From: Ephemerocybe angulata
Taxonomy: Eukaryota > Basidiomycota > Agaricomycetes > Agaricales > Psathyrellaceae
DNA length: 64,000 nt
Direction of reading: 5' to 3'
Assembly (NCBI GenBank): GCA_013368325.1
Contig: JAACJK010000168.1
Span: 248,001 to 312,000, forward strand
In this document: one piece after another, positions 1-12,600 of the stretch
How the letters are laid out: each line of letters begins with the position of its first letter
Position numbering within the stretch: position 1 is the first letter of the stretch
Translations under genes and position numbers: made by a program
Notes under the pieces: model-generated
The model's database searches: none
Told to the model about the DNA's origin: nothing
Seen by the model: only the letters and a program-made list of their open reading frames with translations

Positions 1-79
1 ATCTGACATTCCTATCGAGAACCTGCGCGAAAAGGCGAATAAAGTGAGTCATCAACCCAAGTTTCCTCACCCCCACCTT

Positions 80-482
80 GAAACTGCACGAAGTTGATCT
101 CATGAGCACGAGCATGATAATAATATGGACGATAAGCTCTGTGTTGGGTTTCGTGGACGTGGCTTGCTTAGGGCGGCGACGGGATCCTGCCATTTGGAGG
201 TCGCGGAACAAGAATATCGTAGAGATAGTACTCTGCAGGTCGTTTATTGCGCTCTTCTGTCGGCTCGAACAGGTACAGTCGAGCTTCTAGAAGCTCCAGA
301 TCGTCAAGAGCGAGGCAAGTCCTCCTTTTCTCCCAACTCCAGCAATACGCCATCACCTTGCAGAGACCTCGAAGCTGAAATGGCTCTGCGTTGTGTGTAT
401 AGATCTCCCAGAGTAAGTCCCCGTCGTAGTTATGTGTCGTTGCTCACTCCTTGAATCTTGATCTGCATACCCTAACCTAACG
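80..482 (+). repeat. Dispersed repeat, left copy (partner at 23235-23813)
   Basis: This stretch matches 23235-23813 in the same orientation. Both contain GACGATAAGCTCTGTGTTGG followed by a recognisably similar 300-base tract, and both end in CCCTAACCTAACGCC. The right copy has about 190 extra bases near its start. Translations of the two copies resemble each other, but no known domain is visible and the open frames look incidental. The copies flank the kexin locus on both sides. I see nothing in bases 1-79. Confidence 0.6.
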
Positions 483-490
483 CCTAGGCT

Positions 491-2662
491 CTAGCTAGTA
501 GCAGTATCAGAACCTTTGACTGCAGAAGCGGTCACAGGCTGAGCAGTCCTCGGCGGGAGCCCATCGTCATCCCTATACCTCGCGCCTCCCACAACCCCAG
601 CCATCGGTCCAGCAGTCAACGGATCATCGTCGGCCAGGAACCCAGAGTGAAACCCAACCCCGCCCGTCGAGCGTCCAGGTGCATTCCCAGTCCTCTGAGC
701 CGCAGACGACGCGGGAGGCCCACGCGCAGCCAGCGCACCGTCCGAGCCCTCCTCTTCCTCGACGACATCATACAGCCTCCGCCCCGTGCCCTGGCCCTCG
801 CGCCGCCCCCCAGTGATGTTCGCCATGGGCATTGTCTCGCCCCCAGGGAGGGCGGTGTACGTCGCCGCGGGGTCGTCGCTCCACAGCCCAAAGTGCTTGC
901 GGCAGTAGTAGATCGCGCCGGCGAAGTTTAGCAGGATGATGACGCCGACAACGCCCATGAGCCAGTTCTTCTTCGCCTTGCTGAGGTCGGAGAGCCACCC
1001 GGGCGGTGGGGGCGTTGTCGAGTCGTGCGGGAGGTTGTCTGTGGGCTTGCCGTGCAGCGTTGTGTGGGTCTCGGTCGGAGCGGCGTCGCCCTCGTGCGGC
1101 GGGATGACGGGGCGCGCGGGCGTGATGGAGCCGTTGCGGAAGGGCGGGAGGAGGTCGTCGTGTTTGTTGATCTCGTAGAGCTTGGCCTTGGAGGGGTCGA
1201 TGCACTCGCCCCAGAGCTGCATGTTCCAGCCTAGGAAGTAGCCCTCTTCGGATTCGAGCTCTTGGTCGGAGACGTGGATGCTCCAGTTGCCTACCGGACT
1301 TTCGCCCCTGTGAAGTTATTGGTGGTTTGTTTGGGGGATACTGGATGGGTAGTAGGGATCGTACCAATGCTTGAGAGACATGAACTCCCATCCGGGGAAC
1401 CCAGTCTTCGCGGTATCCCTCTCTCTCGGCAAGGCGAGTACACTGCGGATGCCATTAGGGCTCTCAAGGTACACGCCGACGTCTCCTCGCCTGGTATGTT
1501 TGATCCACACACGCACGGTGACGTGCTCGAGCTTCTCAAAGTTGTTCTGGGCAAGCATCTCCTTCGTGATCAAAATCGTACTCGACACTCCTCCATCATC
1601 AATGAAGTCGCCACCCTCAAACTCCTTATGCTCGTCCATCGTGCCGTTGCTAATTTGGATGGTGGGTGTCTCGATCCTCGCCTGCGGCTTCACGAGCTTC
1701 CAGTTCTTCGCAGCCTGGACGTAGGCCCACCCGTCAAGCACGCCGAACCCGTATTTGTAGCTGTAGTACTTGCCGCTCGCCATCTTCGACCAGTCGCTGT
1801 CGTGCGGGTTGATCTGGCGCGCGGTCTGGACGCAGAGGTGCTGGACGTCGCGCCAGGTGAGGTCCGGTCGGACGGAGAGTGCAAGTGCGATGACACCAGC
1901 TGCGTTGGGTGCAGCAGCCGATGTACCTCCGTGGTCCGTAGCGCACTTATTCTTGCCCCTGTCGGTAGTGACCTGCATGTAATTTGAACATGCACAAAGA
2001 ATGGAAATGAGGAAGACTACTTACGATGCTATTTTTGCTGCCAGAGCTGTACGCGACGACCATAACAGCAGCGCAAGGCTCCGAGTACTTGGGATGCAAA
2101 CCCTTGTAATCGACCGCGCCGACCGTTACGGAATAGATGCTGTTTGTGTACCCATCGAAATTGCACTGGTCACCGTGGTGTGCGCCGTTTCCGCTAGCGA
2201 ACACGAACACAGACCCCTTGCCTCCCCTCCCCTTGTTGATACCATTCAGCACGGCCTTCCTGATAATGTACGAAGGACCCTGCATCTTGGTGCCGTCATC
2301 TCGGGGGCCCCAGCTGCAGCTGTAGAGCTGAACGTCCTGGAAGCCGTAATTGAGGGCGATCGCCTCGTCCGCAGTGGTGATACGGCCTGCGAGGATACGG
2401 ATTCCTGAGACCTTGGATTCGTAGGCGATGCCAATACTACAGGCCTTGTTCTTGACTGCGGCGATCTGGCCTGCGCATCGCGTGCCGTGATGATCCCGCT
2501 CCTTCTTCGGTGTGGGGAGGGGTTCGTGGTCATTGAAGTCGTAGGAGTTCTTCGCATCCTGGGAGACTGTATAAGCAATGCAGTCATTCTATCAGGTGAA
2601 AGGTGACGTACGAAGTTGGCTGCCAAGTCTTCACTCGTATAGTCGAGGCCATCATCGATGAG
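491..2662 (-). pseudogene. KEX2: Kexin-type proprotein convertase, 3' part (separated from its 5' part by the KDZ transposon)
   Basis: This is the C-terminal two thirds of a Kex2-like, calcium-dependent subtilisin, which cleaves secreted precursors after dibasic sites in the late Golgi. Exons run 2662-2612, 2558-2025, 1972-1365 and 1307-491, with GT/AG introns of 46-66 nt. Visible motifs are the catalytic Asp block (LIDDGLDYTSED), the His block (RDHHGTRCAGQ), the oxyanion Asn block (FASGNG) and the catalytic Ser block (HGGTSAAAP). These are followed by a P-domain, a membrane helix (NWLMGVVGVIILLNFAGAIYY) near 880-960, and an acidic cytosolic tail. It has no start codon of its own; the coding region simply begins at the transposon junction. 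The 5' part lies at 21917-22518. Intact splice sites and catalytic residues suggest a recent break. Type and family are near certain; loss of function is inferred. Confidence 0.93.
2656..2662. repeat. Target-site duplication of the KDZ element, left copy
   Basis: CGATGAG here is repeated exactly at 21917-21923. It lies within kexin codons. Keeping one copy and deleting 2663-21916 joins the two kexin halves in a single frame (GVLSGL+IDDGLDY), which fixes the element ends precisely. Confidence 0.85.
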
Positions 2663-3650
2663 CACCAAATGCTGCCTCCTTTTTATATAAATCTCTGCCG
2701 CAACTGTCCTATCTGTTTGTATAATCTCCTATGCCATTAACCCCTCCCATATCACCCATACTGTAGCACGGGCCCTGCGCACCTGTGGATATTATATAAA
2801 ATATCCACTTCCTAATACGTGACCCAGGGCCCAGGCGCCCAGGGAGATTATATATAATTTGCGCTTCACATTCCTGCCGCCCACGTGCGGTTTACCGCCC
2901 GTTTATATAAAAACTGCTCTACCGCTCGGTTTAGAAACGACGCGCTTGGGTCCGGGCCCGCCTGCCGCGGCTCTACCGACTGACCGCTGGTTCCAAATTG
3001 GGGCCGAGCGGCCGCTGGGTTGGGCGGGTGCTACCGGGGGCGGGATACCCTCAGGCTGGTTCGATGCCATGCCCACAGGCTGTAATACACTACTGCTTGA
3101 CTAGGAGCGCGCACTCCCACTTGATACTATGCGATATCTACGCCGTGCCACCGTGCCACAATGAGCGAGCCCGCCGCTTGCCCGCCGCCGCCGCCAGCGC
3201 CGTGCGCTCGCTCTCACATGACATATACATTGCCCAATATATGATGGTACCCTCAGGGTATGTATATAAAATGTACAGAATCAGTCGTGGATGTGCTGCC
3301 GACGGTTATATAAAAGCGGGTGGCTGTAAAGCTCATATTGCTGCCATTATAGTACACTACCGAAGGTTATATAAAAGCAGACAGCCATTGTTCTGAATCA
3401 GCCATGTATTGACTACCGAGGGTTATATAAAAGAAGACGACTATTCTGGGAAATAGCTAGGTCATGACTACCGAGAGTTATATAAAAAGGGCGACCATTG
3501 TCTAAATCAGTTGCGCCTTGACTTGCTGCAGACAGTTATATAAAAAATACGGCCATAGAACTCGCCCCACGCCATTATATAAAATCCTCTACAAGCCGAC
3601 TTGGCCTACATTCATAGGGATCATCAGGGCTGTAGGGCATTATATAAAAG
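2663..3650. repeat. Left terminus and subterminal TTATATAAAA array of the KDZ element
   Basis: Motif copies begin near 2681, 2791, 2847, 2901, 3261, 3304, 3366, 3421, 3477, 3535, 3574 and 3639. From 3304 to 3535 they sit in a loose tandem array with a 53-62 base period. Units there resemble GACTACCGAGGGTTATATAAA with AAG or similar after it. The right end (20757-21916) has the same motif, in places with the same leading CTACACTAC...CGAGGGTT context. These look like transposase-binding subterminal repeats. They also resemble TATA boxes, but no gene starts next to most of them. The stretch 3651-3952 holds no gene. Confidence 0.8.
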
Positions 3651-3952
3651 CTTCGGCGGCGGATAGCTTGTAGATAGCTTGGTGGGATCAATGGTATACC
3701 CTATATCCGTAGCGCAGGAGCGGAAGAATGTACAACTTTGGAAGAGATCCTACCTAATCAGGCGAGACCCTGCACACCGCACGCTACGACCATTCGAGTG
3801 GCACTTGCCTCAGGAAAACCCTTTCAATAACTGGATATATAACGAGAGCTCGACGAAAGGTACACCGGGTTCATCAAGCATAAACGGGTCCAAATAAGGC
3901 CGTGCGTGGGAGCCAACTGCCAGCAGGGCGAAGGGGAGTTCGAACAAACCTC

Positions 3953-6900
3953 TCAACGTCCAACGAACACGTCGAGACACCCAGAGACAGCCTCTACAGC
4001 CTTCTTCCAAGAGACCTCTGGACTTTCTGCTTTCGCCCACCAACGCAAACCAGCAACAACCGCCAGCATCGATCCCGGCCCGGTACCTGGTTTCTTCAAG
4101 CATATCAAGCTATTCTTCGTCTCCGGAGTCATCTCAGTCGCCCATGGATCTCCTGCCCTCTCCTTTGGTTGCAGCTCCTTCCACCACTTGATCCAGCCGG
4201 ATGCGTATTCATTCACATCCTGAAGAGCAGGATCCTGGAGTTTCTTCTTCTTGAACCACGCCTGAATGATTGGAGGACGTTCCGACGACGCGGCGAATCG
4301 ACTGTTACCGGGCCCTCGTTTCACGGCCTTGATCTCGAAGCTGCACCACCGTTCTACGCACACCCTCCATTCTGGATCTTCAATATCAGTCAGAAGGTAA
4401 GTCTTGTACTCCTCTACCCACTCTGGGACTTCTTGGGTGGCCTTCCGCTGTCGCTTTGCCACGCCAGTGCTGACTGTGTCGCTTACAGAACGTTTTCGCC
4501 TCTCCTCGTTGGTTGTCTTGGGCGGTTCGTTAAGCGAGTCTTGTACGGCCTCATCGGAAGGCAATGGGTTATGAACCGGGGGGGTGTTCGGTCTGGATCC
4601 TGTGTCATCGGGCGATTGGGCTGGCGCAACCTGAGGCGGGTTCGGATCAGCTCGTCCCGCGTTGCTGGTGGAAGGACTTGGGGGAGACTGAAATGAGCCT
4701 GGAAGAGTGGAGTTCTGAACGGTAAGGAGCCCGCTCGGGTTGAGTGCACCGTTGTCATTGCTGAACTGCCTCATAGGATGTCTCCACCTCCCGACGCCGA
4801 AGTCATCCTCATTCCCACCACCAAATCCATCATCGTCCGAATGCAGAAGATCCATAAGAGATCCCCTAACCGTCGCCCCCTTGAAGTCATTCCAGTTATT
4901 CGAGCCCCCAGCATTTCCCATGAATTGTCCGTCAGGCTGAGGTTCCTGCTCACCGTGCCCAACGTAAACCCCGCGTTCGAGCTCACCCGGTAGGTATATG
5001 CTGCCATTTCCACCTCCTCCCAGGGACTGACCCGTGCCCATCCAGTTCGAGCCCATCCAAGTCGTGCCCATCCAGTTTCCGCCCTGCCTATCTCCGCTTA
5101 TCAGACTATCGCTGTTTAACTGTCCTCCCACGGCGTCACCCATCCAGTTACCACCACCACCTCCGTTCACGTATGCACCCCCACCCATCATGCCACCCCC
5201 GCCTCCGTACATGATGTCGTCTCCTGCGTTCACCATGTATCCGCCCCCGCCCATCAAGTCTCCTCCACCTTGGTTCATCACAAATCCGCCCCCGCCCATC
5301 AAGCCTCCTCCACTCCGGCCCATCATGCCACCCCCGCCTCTGTTCATCATGTCGTCTCCACCTTGGTTCATCACATATCCGCCCCCACCCATCGAGTCTC
5401 CTCTGCCTGGGTTCGTCATGAATCCGCTCCCGCCCATCAACTCTCCTCCGCCGGGGTTCGTCGCAGATCCGCCCCCGCCCATCAACTCTCCTCCGCCGGG
5501 GTTCGTCGCAGATCCGCCCCCGCCCATCAACTCTCCTCCGCTGGGGTTTGTAATGAGTCCGCCCCCGCCCATCAACTCTCCTCCGCCGGGGTTCGCCACA
5601 GATCCGATTCCGCCTGCCGCCATGTTGGCAGTGCTGGTATTGATGGACTGCCCACCTTCGACACCCGTGTTGCCGGTCGTCGTGTTGGTGTTCTGAGGGG
5701 GAATGAAGGAGGAATCGGGTATGGGTGCTGTTGGCCCGGCTTCATGGGTGTCAATGTTGATCGTCTCGTCAACGTTGATCACCTTGTCAACGGACGGCGT
5801 GGCGGGAGGTGGTACGGCTGCCTTGGGGGGAGAACCTTCCTTCCCCTTCTTCCCCTTCTTCCCCTTCTTGGTCTTGTCCGTTGCGTCACCCCCTTCCGTG
5901 GGCTTTTGGGCGTCGCCCTCACGATTCGCTTTGGACTTGTTACTCGTTTTCTTCCCTTTCTTTTTCGATTTCTCCAGCGCCTCTTGATTGACGACTTCTG
6001 CTTCCTCCTCCTGTCTAGAGAGATCGGTATTCACAAGATCAGGAGGGCGCATCTCATCAGCCATAGCCTGGAATACCGCGGCGTCGGCCTCAATACTAAG
6101 CTCCCCCTTGATGAGTGCCCGTTTAAGTTGTACTTCGAGTGCTGATCAAGCAATAATTAGTGTCGTTACTCTTAGGAATTGACTGAAGCTGCTCACGGTA
6201 GACATCCCTGAGGAACTTCGAGAACGGCACCATCAGAACATCGTGCACCATTGGTGAGTGCTCTGCAAGGTTCAATCCCGCCTGCGTTGTCCCGGAATGG
6301 AAAGTGGCAGTGCTGAAGGCGGCGTCAGGCTTACGTGGATCCGGCCCACCTCCGACTATTGTCCAACACCACCCTGTATTGGGCCCAAGGAAGTCAACGA
6401 CCGACTTAAGAACTTGCCCAAGAACATTCAAGAAGCTATTCGGATAGTTAATGGAGTGTTATGTTGCGAGCTACAAAGGACTCACCGTGCCATTTCTTGA
6501 GGTGAGCGCTCAATCTCTTCTTCGGCCCGCGCATCCTTCTTGAACAACTCTCGTATCTTCGACATATCCTCTGCGCGGCCGGCAAGCTCATCCTCGCGCA
6601 TTTGGCGAATCTCTTCGCGCACGTCCTCTTCCTCGTTGTCATATACTTCCTTCGTAATTTGATTGGTTAAGACTAGCATCCGCTTTCGGTCGACCACTTT
6701 GCTTTCGAGCGCCTTCTCAACACGAGGCTTGATACGTTCCTCGTAGTACTTCTTGGAATAGAGCTGGTACTCTGTGAGGGTGCGGACTGGGGCGCTCGCG
6801 AAGGTAAACTTGCACTGCACGTCCTTCTTTCTGTTTGGATGGTTATTGTAGAACCAGCCTCTGATAGACTGGGATTTATTAGCAAGATTCATGATTGGGA

Positions 6901-7434
6901 TTTGCGCCGTGGGCGTACCTTGGTGCGGGTCTTCCTCCAAGCGGTGTCGTCCATGGTATCTGGCTCGGGTGCTTCACCGCCATCCTCGTCATCGGAATCG
7001 GCGCTCTTCTTCTTGTCGTCGGCGCGCTTTTTCTTCTTCCCTGCGACGATGTCTTCAGCCAATTTCGCTTCGCGATCCCGCCGCTTCTCGTCAAGCTCCT
7101 CTTGGTAACAGGTGTACCATCCAAAATAATTCGCCGTGATCTTGCTGAGGAATAGATGAGGTGTTCCCAGTCTTTGGGCTTCGACGAACTCGGGCATGGC
7201 ATCCTTGAGCTTCACTCGCGCGCTGTTTGGGATCCATGACTTGGGCATACTGGTGTCGATTGAGCCGGGTGCCTGATAGGTTGGCAAGGTAAGGGTGCTG
7301 CGACATGGACCCGACTTTTTCTCATGAAAACCGGGACTTATGTTTATTCTCATCGAAATCTGCGCCATGTCCATCTTTGGCACGATTCCGATCCCGAGTC
7401 GATTTGGAAAGACTCTGGCTAGTAAGATAGTCAC
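3953..7434 (-). CDS. KDZ passenger gene: large protein with conserved N-terminal region and Gly/Met repeat region
   Basis: Proposed exons are 7434-6919, 6868-6486, 6435-6197 and 6141-3953, which sum to 1109 codons in one frame. Introns are 50, 50 and 55 nt with good GT/AG ends; one has a CTAAT-type branch site. A start at 7248 (MPKSWIPNSARV) is equally likely, and it would leave a roomier 280-base promoter shared with the divergent gene at 7531. The N-terminal third contains Trp-rich blocks (RGWFYNNHP, GWCWTIVGGGPDP) of a kind that recurs in agaric hypothetical proteins. A Lys-rich segment follows. Then comes a Gly/Met-rich tract built on repeats of about 15 residues (GGGELMGGGGSATNP, encoded at about 5400-5640), and finally a Trp-containing C-terminus. 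I cannot assign a function. Its place inside the element suggests a transposition accessory role. Confidence 0.72.
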
Positions 7435-7530
7435 CGGACATTAACCGGACCCACACATAAGCAGCTGTGCTTTCTGTTTGACGTCAGAGCCCACCCGCGA
7501 CCCGTTCCCCCCACTTTCTGACTTTCACTC

Positions 7531-8246
7531 ATGGCTGAGCTCGACGCCCCAATCACCCTCTCCCTCGCTCAACTCCTCGAAATGCTTCGGGGCGCCAATA
7601 TTAATGTTGGGGCGCCCTCGTCGAAGTGTACGTCTCCCATCGTCCCTGTTCAAGTTGGTATCTAATGATGTTGCTCAGCGTTGGCACCCACCACCGAGGT
7701 CGATGCCATGGCCAACGCCCTTTCGAACTCGCTCAAAATCAAAGAAGGTTAGTATCGGACATTTCATACTACGCTGTACGCTAACACAACACACCACGTC
7801 AGAGTCTGAGGATGCCACCACTCAGAACCAGTTTCCCAAAGGCCCCATTTCCGTTTTCAAGCCCCTTGGTGCCGACGAGAAAGCCCCTGATGTGCCCACC
7901 GTCGTTTTATCGGACGGTTCGACTTTTACCTGTGCCCATTGCGGCTCCCACAACACTGTCGTTGCCCCGGCCGAAACTTGGTACTGTATCACCTCTGGCC
8001 AGAGGGCAGGGGTGGTGCGCGGCTGGTATGTTCAACGTGCTCTCTCGATACGCATTGACGGTCACTAATGTTATTTCTCTATTTATTTGTAGGCATTTTG
8101 CTGCGCCTTTGGTCACCGGCGTGTCCAAGTCCATCTACTTCAAGTGCTTCTCGAAGGAAGATGCGATTAAGGCCTTTTACGAGGCTTGGGATGGGGGTCT
8201 AGTTGTTGCTCTGCGTGGGTTCATTGGTGTCAACCCTGTGGGCTGA
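7531..8246 (+). CDS. KDZ passenger gene: viroplasmin / RNase HI N-terminal-like domain protein, 180 aa
   Basis: Exons 7531-7627, 7679-7747, 7803-8025 and 8093-8246 give exactly 181 codons including the stop. The C-terminal 60 residues read WYCITSGQRAGVVRGW, then VTGVSKSIYFKCFS, then a helix EDAIKAFYEAW. That is the pattern of the small domain shared by caulimovirus viroplasmin and the N-terminus of eukaryotic RNase HI, which binds RNA/DNA hybrids or duplexes (family knowledge). A CAHCGSH motif precedes it. No RNase H catalytic domain follows, so this would be a binding protein, not a nuclease. It is transcribed divergently from the Gly/Met-repeat gene and shares its upstream region. Domain assignment is by pattern only. 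Confidence 0.72.
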
Positions 8247-8871
8247 TTGGCGTCTCAGCTCTGCTCAGTGCGCCTTGGCCCTCGTACAGATCCGCTTAGT
8301 TACACTTATTCGCCGTTCTCGAGTCAAGTAGTCCCCTTTTTTGCCAGACCCTAGTACGTTGATTGTATATTTCCGGCTTCCCGACACCATATACCATGTG
8401 CCTACGTGCCAATACCATTTTTGCAGTTACTCGCCTTCCGATGCTCCACAAGCCTATGTATATATTGGGTGCTATATCGGTAATGACTCGCGCATACGTA
8501 CACTAAGCGAGGACTCGCTGAAAGAGGAACTCCCGCTGCTCCAAGAGATCGGTGAATTGCTCATCTCCGACCATGGCGTACGTATCAAGGTCCTCTAAGC
8601 AATGTAGAGTACTGCGAATCCTGTCTATCTCTTTCTGAACTTCCCCTAGCTTTGAGCCAACACCACATAGCTGAAGTATCTCGCGGTGAATCTGGCACGC
8701 CGTCTCGAGAAATGAGTTGAATGCGGCGAGGTGCTTCTCCAAGAGATCTCTAGCTGCTTTCCACTCCTCCGGTGGCTGATTGACTCCAGAACCCTCCACC
8801 ATGAATTTGTGACAGATAGTCTGAAGGAAACTGAGCTGCCCGCCGTTTCCCATGTGTCCATCGACGCGACG

Positions 8872-8876
8872 AGAGA
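8872..8876. repeat. Target-site duplication of the Copia element (AGAGA), left copy
   Basis: AGAGA lies directly before the 5' LTR and again directly after the 3' LTR (15074-15078). Five bases is the usual length for Ty1/Copia integration. Confidence 0.93.
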
Positions 8877-9236
8877 TGTTGAACATATGGCATATAGCAC
8901 GCAGACAGGCTGAGACATATGATGTCATTGACTTGAAATTTCCCTCTATATTCAGGCTATTTTACCAGCCTATGACATCATGTCCTTGACGTGCACTGAA
9001 GTGCTTCTAATCACAGACTCGTGCATTATATACTCTCGTCAACCGTTACTTACTTATTAGTATAAGTCACACTTCTGGTCACACTCTCAGACATGTATAA
9101 ATACCCTCTAGTTAGACCTCAATCTAAAATCGACTTCACCAGTCTCTCTCAGTAGTCACTTAGCTCGCCTCTTTAGTTAGTCTCTTGGTAAGTTCAGTAG
9201 CCTTAGCCACTGCGTTGTATTAGTGCTACTTCTATA
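8877..9236 (+). repeat. Copia 5' LTR
   Basis: This is a 360-bp direct repeat matching 14714-15073 base for base by eye. A TATAAATA box lies near 9094-9101, which places the transcription start and R region in the last 120 bases. The likely primer-binding region begins just downstream, around AGTTATGAGCCCCGAG. Confidence 0.95.
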
Positions 9237-9265
9237 AGTTATGAGCCCCGAGAGGCCAAGGGTAT

Positions 9266-9552
9266 GCGCTGTAATGGCTGCTCCCAACTCTCGGTTTGCG
9301 CTGTAATGGCTGCATACCCAATGGCTCTGACTTACCCTTGAGACTGTGCGTCAGAATGTTCAGCGCTGTAATGGCTGCGTTCATTTTGATTGCTATCGAT
9401 AATAATCAGCGCTGTAATGGCTGCGTTTGTTATTGATTTTGATCTGCGCTGTGGTGGCTGCGATCAATATGGTGATTACTAAGCTTTTCACCCAGAGAAT
9501 TGCTTAATAAGCAATTTTCACTCTTGGGGAAAAGAAGCGCTGTTTATGGCTG
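9266..9552 (+). repeat. Six repeats of GCGCTGTAATGGCTGC in the Copia leader
   Basis: Copies start at 9266, 9298, 9363, 9409, 9446 (GTGGTGG variant) and 9537 (TTTATGG variant), with 32-91 base spacing. They fill the untranslated leader between the primer-binding region and the polyprotein start at 9604. A near-palindrome AATTGCTTAATAAGCAATT lies between the last two. The leader is where packaging and dimerisation signals reside in retroelements, so a role in RNA packaging or translation is plausible but inferred. Confidence 0.85.
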
Positions 9553-9603
9553 CATCTTTAATTGGAGATCAATTGCTGATTTGATTCATTTCAGATCTTC
9601 AAT

Positions 9604-12600
9604 ATGTCCAACACCCTTACCACTCTCGTCCCTGTCTTCGACGGCACCAACTACGCAATGTGGTCCGACGTGATGTGGGCATACCTGGAACTCCAAGGAC
9701 TCTCTCTCCATGTTGATGGCACCAACACCAAGCCTACCGAAAACAGCTCTGCTGAGGAGAGAGAAGCCCAAGCCAAATGGGAGATGCAGGACAAGCAAGC
9801 ACGTGGTGCTATCATCCTGAGGTTAACCCCTTCTATCCGAAGTGCGGTCATTCCCAAGAAGACATCGAAAGAAGTCTGGGACCTCTTAAAGGAAACATAT
9901 GGTACTCCTGGAATCACCGTTATCTACGCGGACTTCAAAAAGCTTGTGTCATTCAAGTTCAGTGGCAACGATCCCCGCCCAGAACTGGCCAAGTTCCAGG
10001 AAATTCTGGATAGGCTGACCGCCAACAAAGTCAGCTTCGACAACTTCATCCAGACCATGATGTTGATCAACTCCCTTCCTTCCAAATACGACCATCTCAA
10101 CGCCATCATCCTTCAAAGTCCTAGAGATAAGCTCAACGTCAAGGACATTGGCGACATGGTCATTGCCGAATTCGAACGCACTCAGAACGTCCATACTGCC
10201 AACAAGATGACGGCGATCAAGCGGAAGAACAACGACCCTTCTTTCAACCAACAGCGTCAACAGAAACACCAGAACAAGCCTGCGGATAACTCCTCTGGGA
10301 ATGCCTCTAACCAGGAATCCAAGAATAACTCCCGTGGCAACGCTGGTGGAAAGAAAAAGAAGGAGAAAAAGAAGAACCAAGGCTCCGGCCAAGGTAATTC
10401 TCGTCAACATCATCACCATACCCACGAAGCCCACGATCTCTCCCATATGGCGTCCTCTGCTGTCCTTCTTGGGCAACATGTCGTCAATCTGGCTCCTCAT
10501 GTTCCACAACCCACTGCGGCATCTGTCGTCACCATCGGATCTCAGGGATCTGTCGTCCGAAAGGCACCTGTCAACCTGCCTGCCAAGGCCTTCACACCTG
10601 CGACCGGTGACAAGATCACCTTTGCTGTCACACACTCTGTCTATCCAAGCGTTGCTCAGGCCCAAAAGATCTGCGAAGCACTCGATGTCTCCAAGACTGC
10701 TCGCAACTTGAAGGTTCTTGAGGAGATTCCACTTGCTGATCGACTCAGCTCTCCTCCACCAAGCAAGCGCGCTAGGACTGAGTCTCCACCTCCTACACCT
10801 ATCAAATCTACCATTGTCGATGATGACGATGCTGTCTCACTTGGCGATGAGGATCTTACCGATCAAGATGCGGAAGGATCTCTCTGGGGTGGAGATGAAG
10901 ACGCTGCTATGCAGCTTGACGGGATTAACACAGGGTACAACGATGATGCGAACTCGTACGTCCCATCCTCACACCTGACCAAGCATTTCGCTGACGTCTT
11001 AGCTGATCCACAGTCTCTTCGATTAGACATGTTGGATTTTAGCGACGATGTATATATGGATGCTTGTATTGCACTTAAATCTATTGCTTCTCGAATTGAT
11101 TCTTTGAATCCAGCAATTAATTGTGCTCAGTGTGAGAATCCAGGGCTTCAACTCTGGATATTGGACTCAGGTGCTTCGATACACGTCACTGCGGCGATAT
11201 CAGACTTTCACGATTACCGGATTCTAGACAATGGTCCAAAGATCCGTACTGCTGCTAAAAACAGCATACTCCAAATGCAAGGAGTTGGATCGGTTTTCGT
11301 TGAACACTTTGGGTATAACCCAACAACGGGAAAGCCCGCACCTGTACGATCACGCATCTCTCCAGTATTTCATATCCCCAATCTCGATACAAGACTCCTC
11401 TCTATGGGGGAGCTCTTACAAAGACCTGGATCATACGTGAAAGGCAACAAGGATGCAATAGGAATTTACACTGCCTCGCATCATCAACTGGTTATCTGCC
11501 GCCCGCAGTTCCCTGACGATAATATCTATTGGTTTCGCACCAAAATCGTTCAGCAGAACAAACTTGCGGATACTGTGTCGACGCTTTACAGCATTGATTA
11601 CGAAACCATGCATAAACGCTTTGGGCATCCCTCCAAAGAAGTGCTCGAAAGGGCCAGGGGGAGCACAGAGAAATTCCCAGAAATCTCGATTCCTAAGAAA
11701 ATTCCGATCTGTCGCGGATGCGCAGAAGGGAAGATGCCATCAAAGTCTTACCCCATTTCGGAAACTCGTGCGGAACAGCCTTTTGAAAAGATTCATTCAG
11801 ATCTTAAGAGCTTTCCTATCGAGTCGTACCATCGTTACACATGGTATGTGTCATTCGTTGATGACTACTCAGGTCATGCCTGGATTACTCTTTTGAGGAA
11901 AAAGGATGACACCCTCCAAGCCGTTCGCAATTTCCTAGCAATGGTAGAAAACACTTATGGCTCCAGTGTTAAGCAATGGATGTCAGATGGAGGGGGAGAA
12001 TACAAGTCGCACGAATTTGACAATCTCCTCAAAGAGAAAGGAATCAAGATTCTTCAAAGTGTTCCACACGTGCCTCAACAAAATGGAAGGGCAGAACGCT
12101 TCAACAGGACGATTATGGATAAGGCCCAGGCCATGCGACTGGATGCCTGTATTCCTCAGTCTTGGTGGGAATTTGCTGTGCTACATGCGGTGCACCTCTA
12201 TAACAGGACACCCATGAAGCGTCTCAAATGGAAAACTCCCTATGAGTTAGTACATAAAAAGAAACCGGATGTATCCCACTTCCGTGTTTTTGGCTGTGGC
12301 GCCTACGTCTATCTTCCACCTGATGTACGAGTTAATAAACTGGCTCCGAAATCAGAGATGATGATCTTCTTAGGTTATCCGGAAGGAATGAAGGGTTATC
12401 TCTTCATGCGCCAACCCAACAATGTCCTCTTCAAGTCGACAACAGCCACCTTTGATGAGACGTACTTTCCCAAGTGTAAAGATGTGGTACCACGCGGTAC
12501 AACCAGAGAAGGCGAACCTTCAGGATCGCAAGATCAGAATAACATTCCTCCCGAGGAAGATGGAGATAATGACGATAATGATTTTCTGCCTCGTCCTCCA

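Noticed and set aside
1262..1987. 241-codon open frame on the plus strand
   Set aside because: It is the antisense shadow of the kexin P-domain and catalytic exon, whose motifs and splice sites are unambiguous.
2663..3650. TTATATAAAA arrays as TATA-box promoters or a CRISPR-like array
   Set aside because: Unit spacing is irregular, the sequences between are not unique spacers, and the arrays sit at both ends of a transposon; subterminal repeats explain them better.
5034..6145. Pro/His-rich plus-strand open frames opposite the KDZ passenger gene
   Set aside because: They are antisense to the Gly/Met repeat tract; the repeat makes all frames open.
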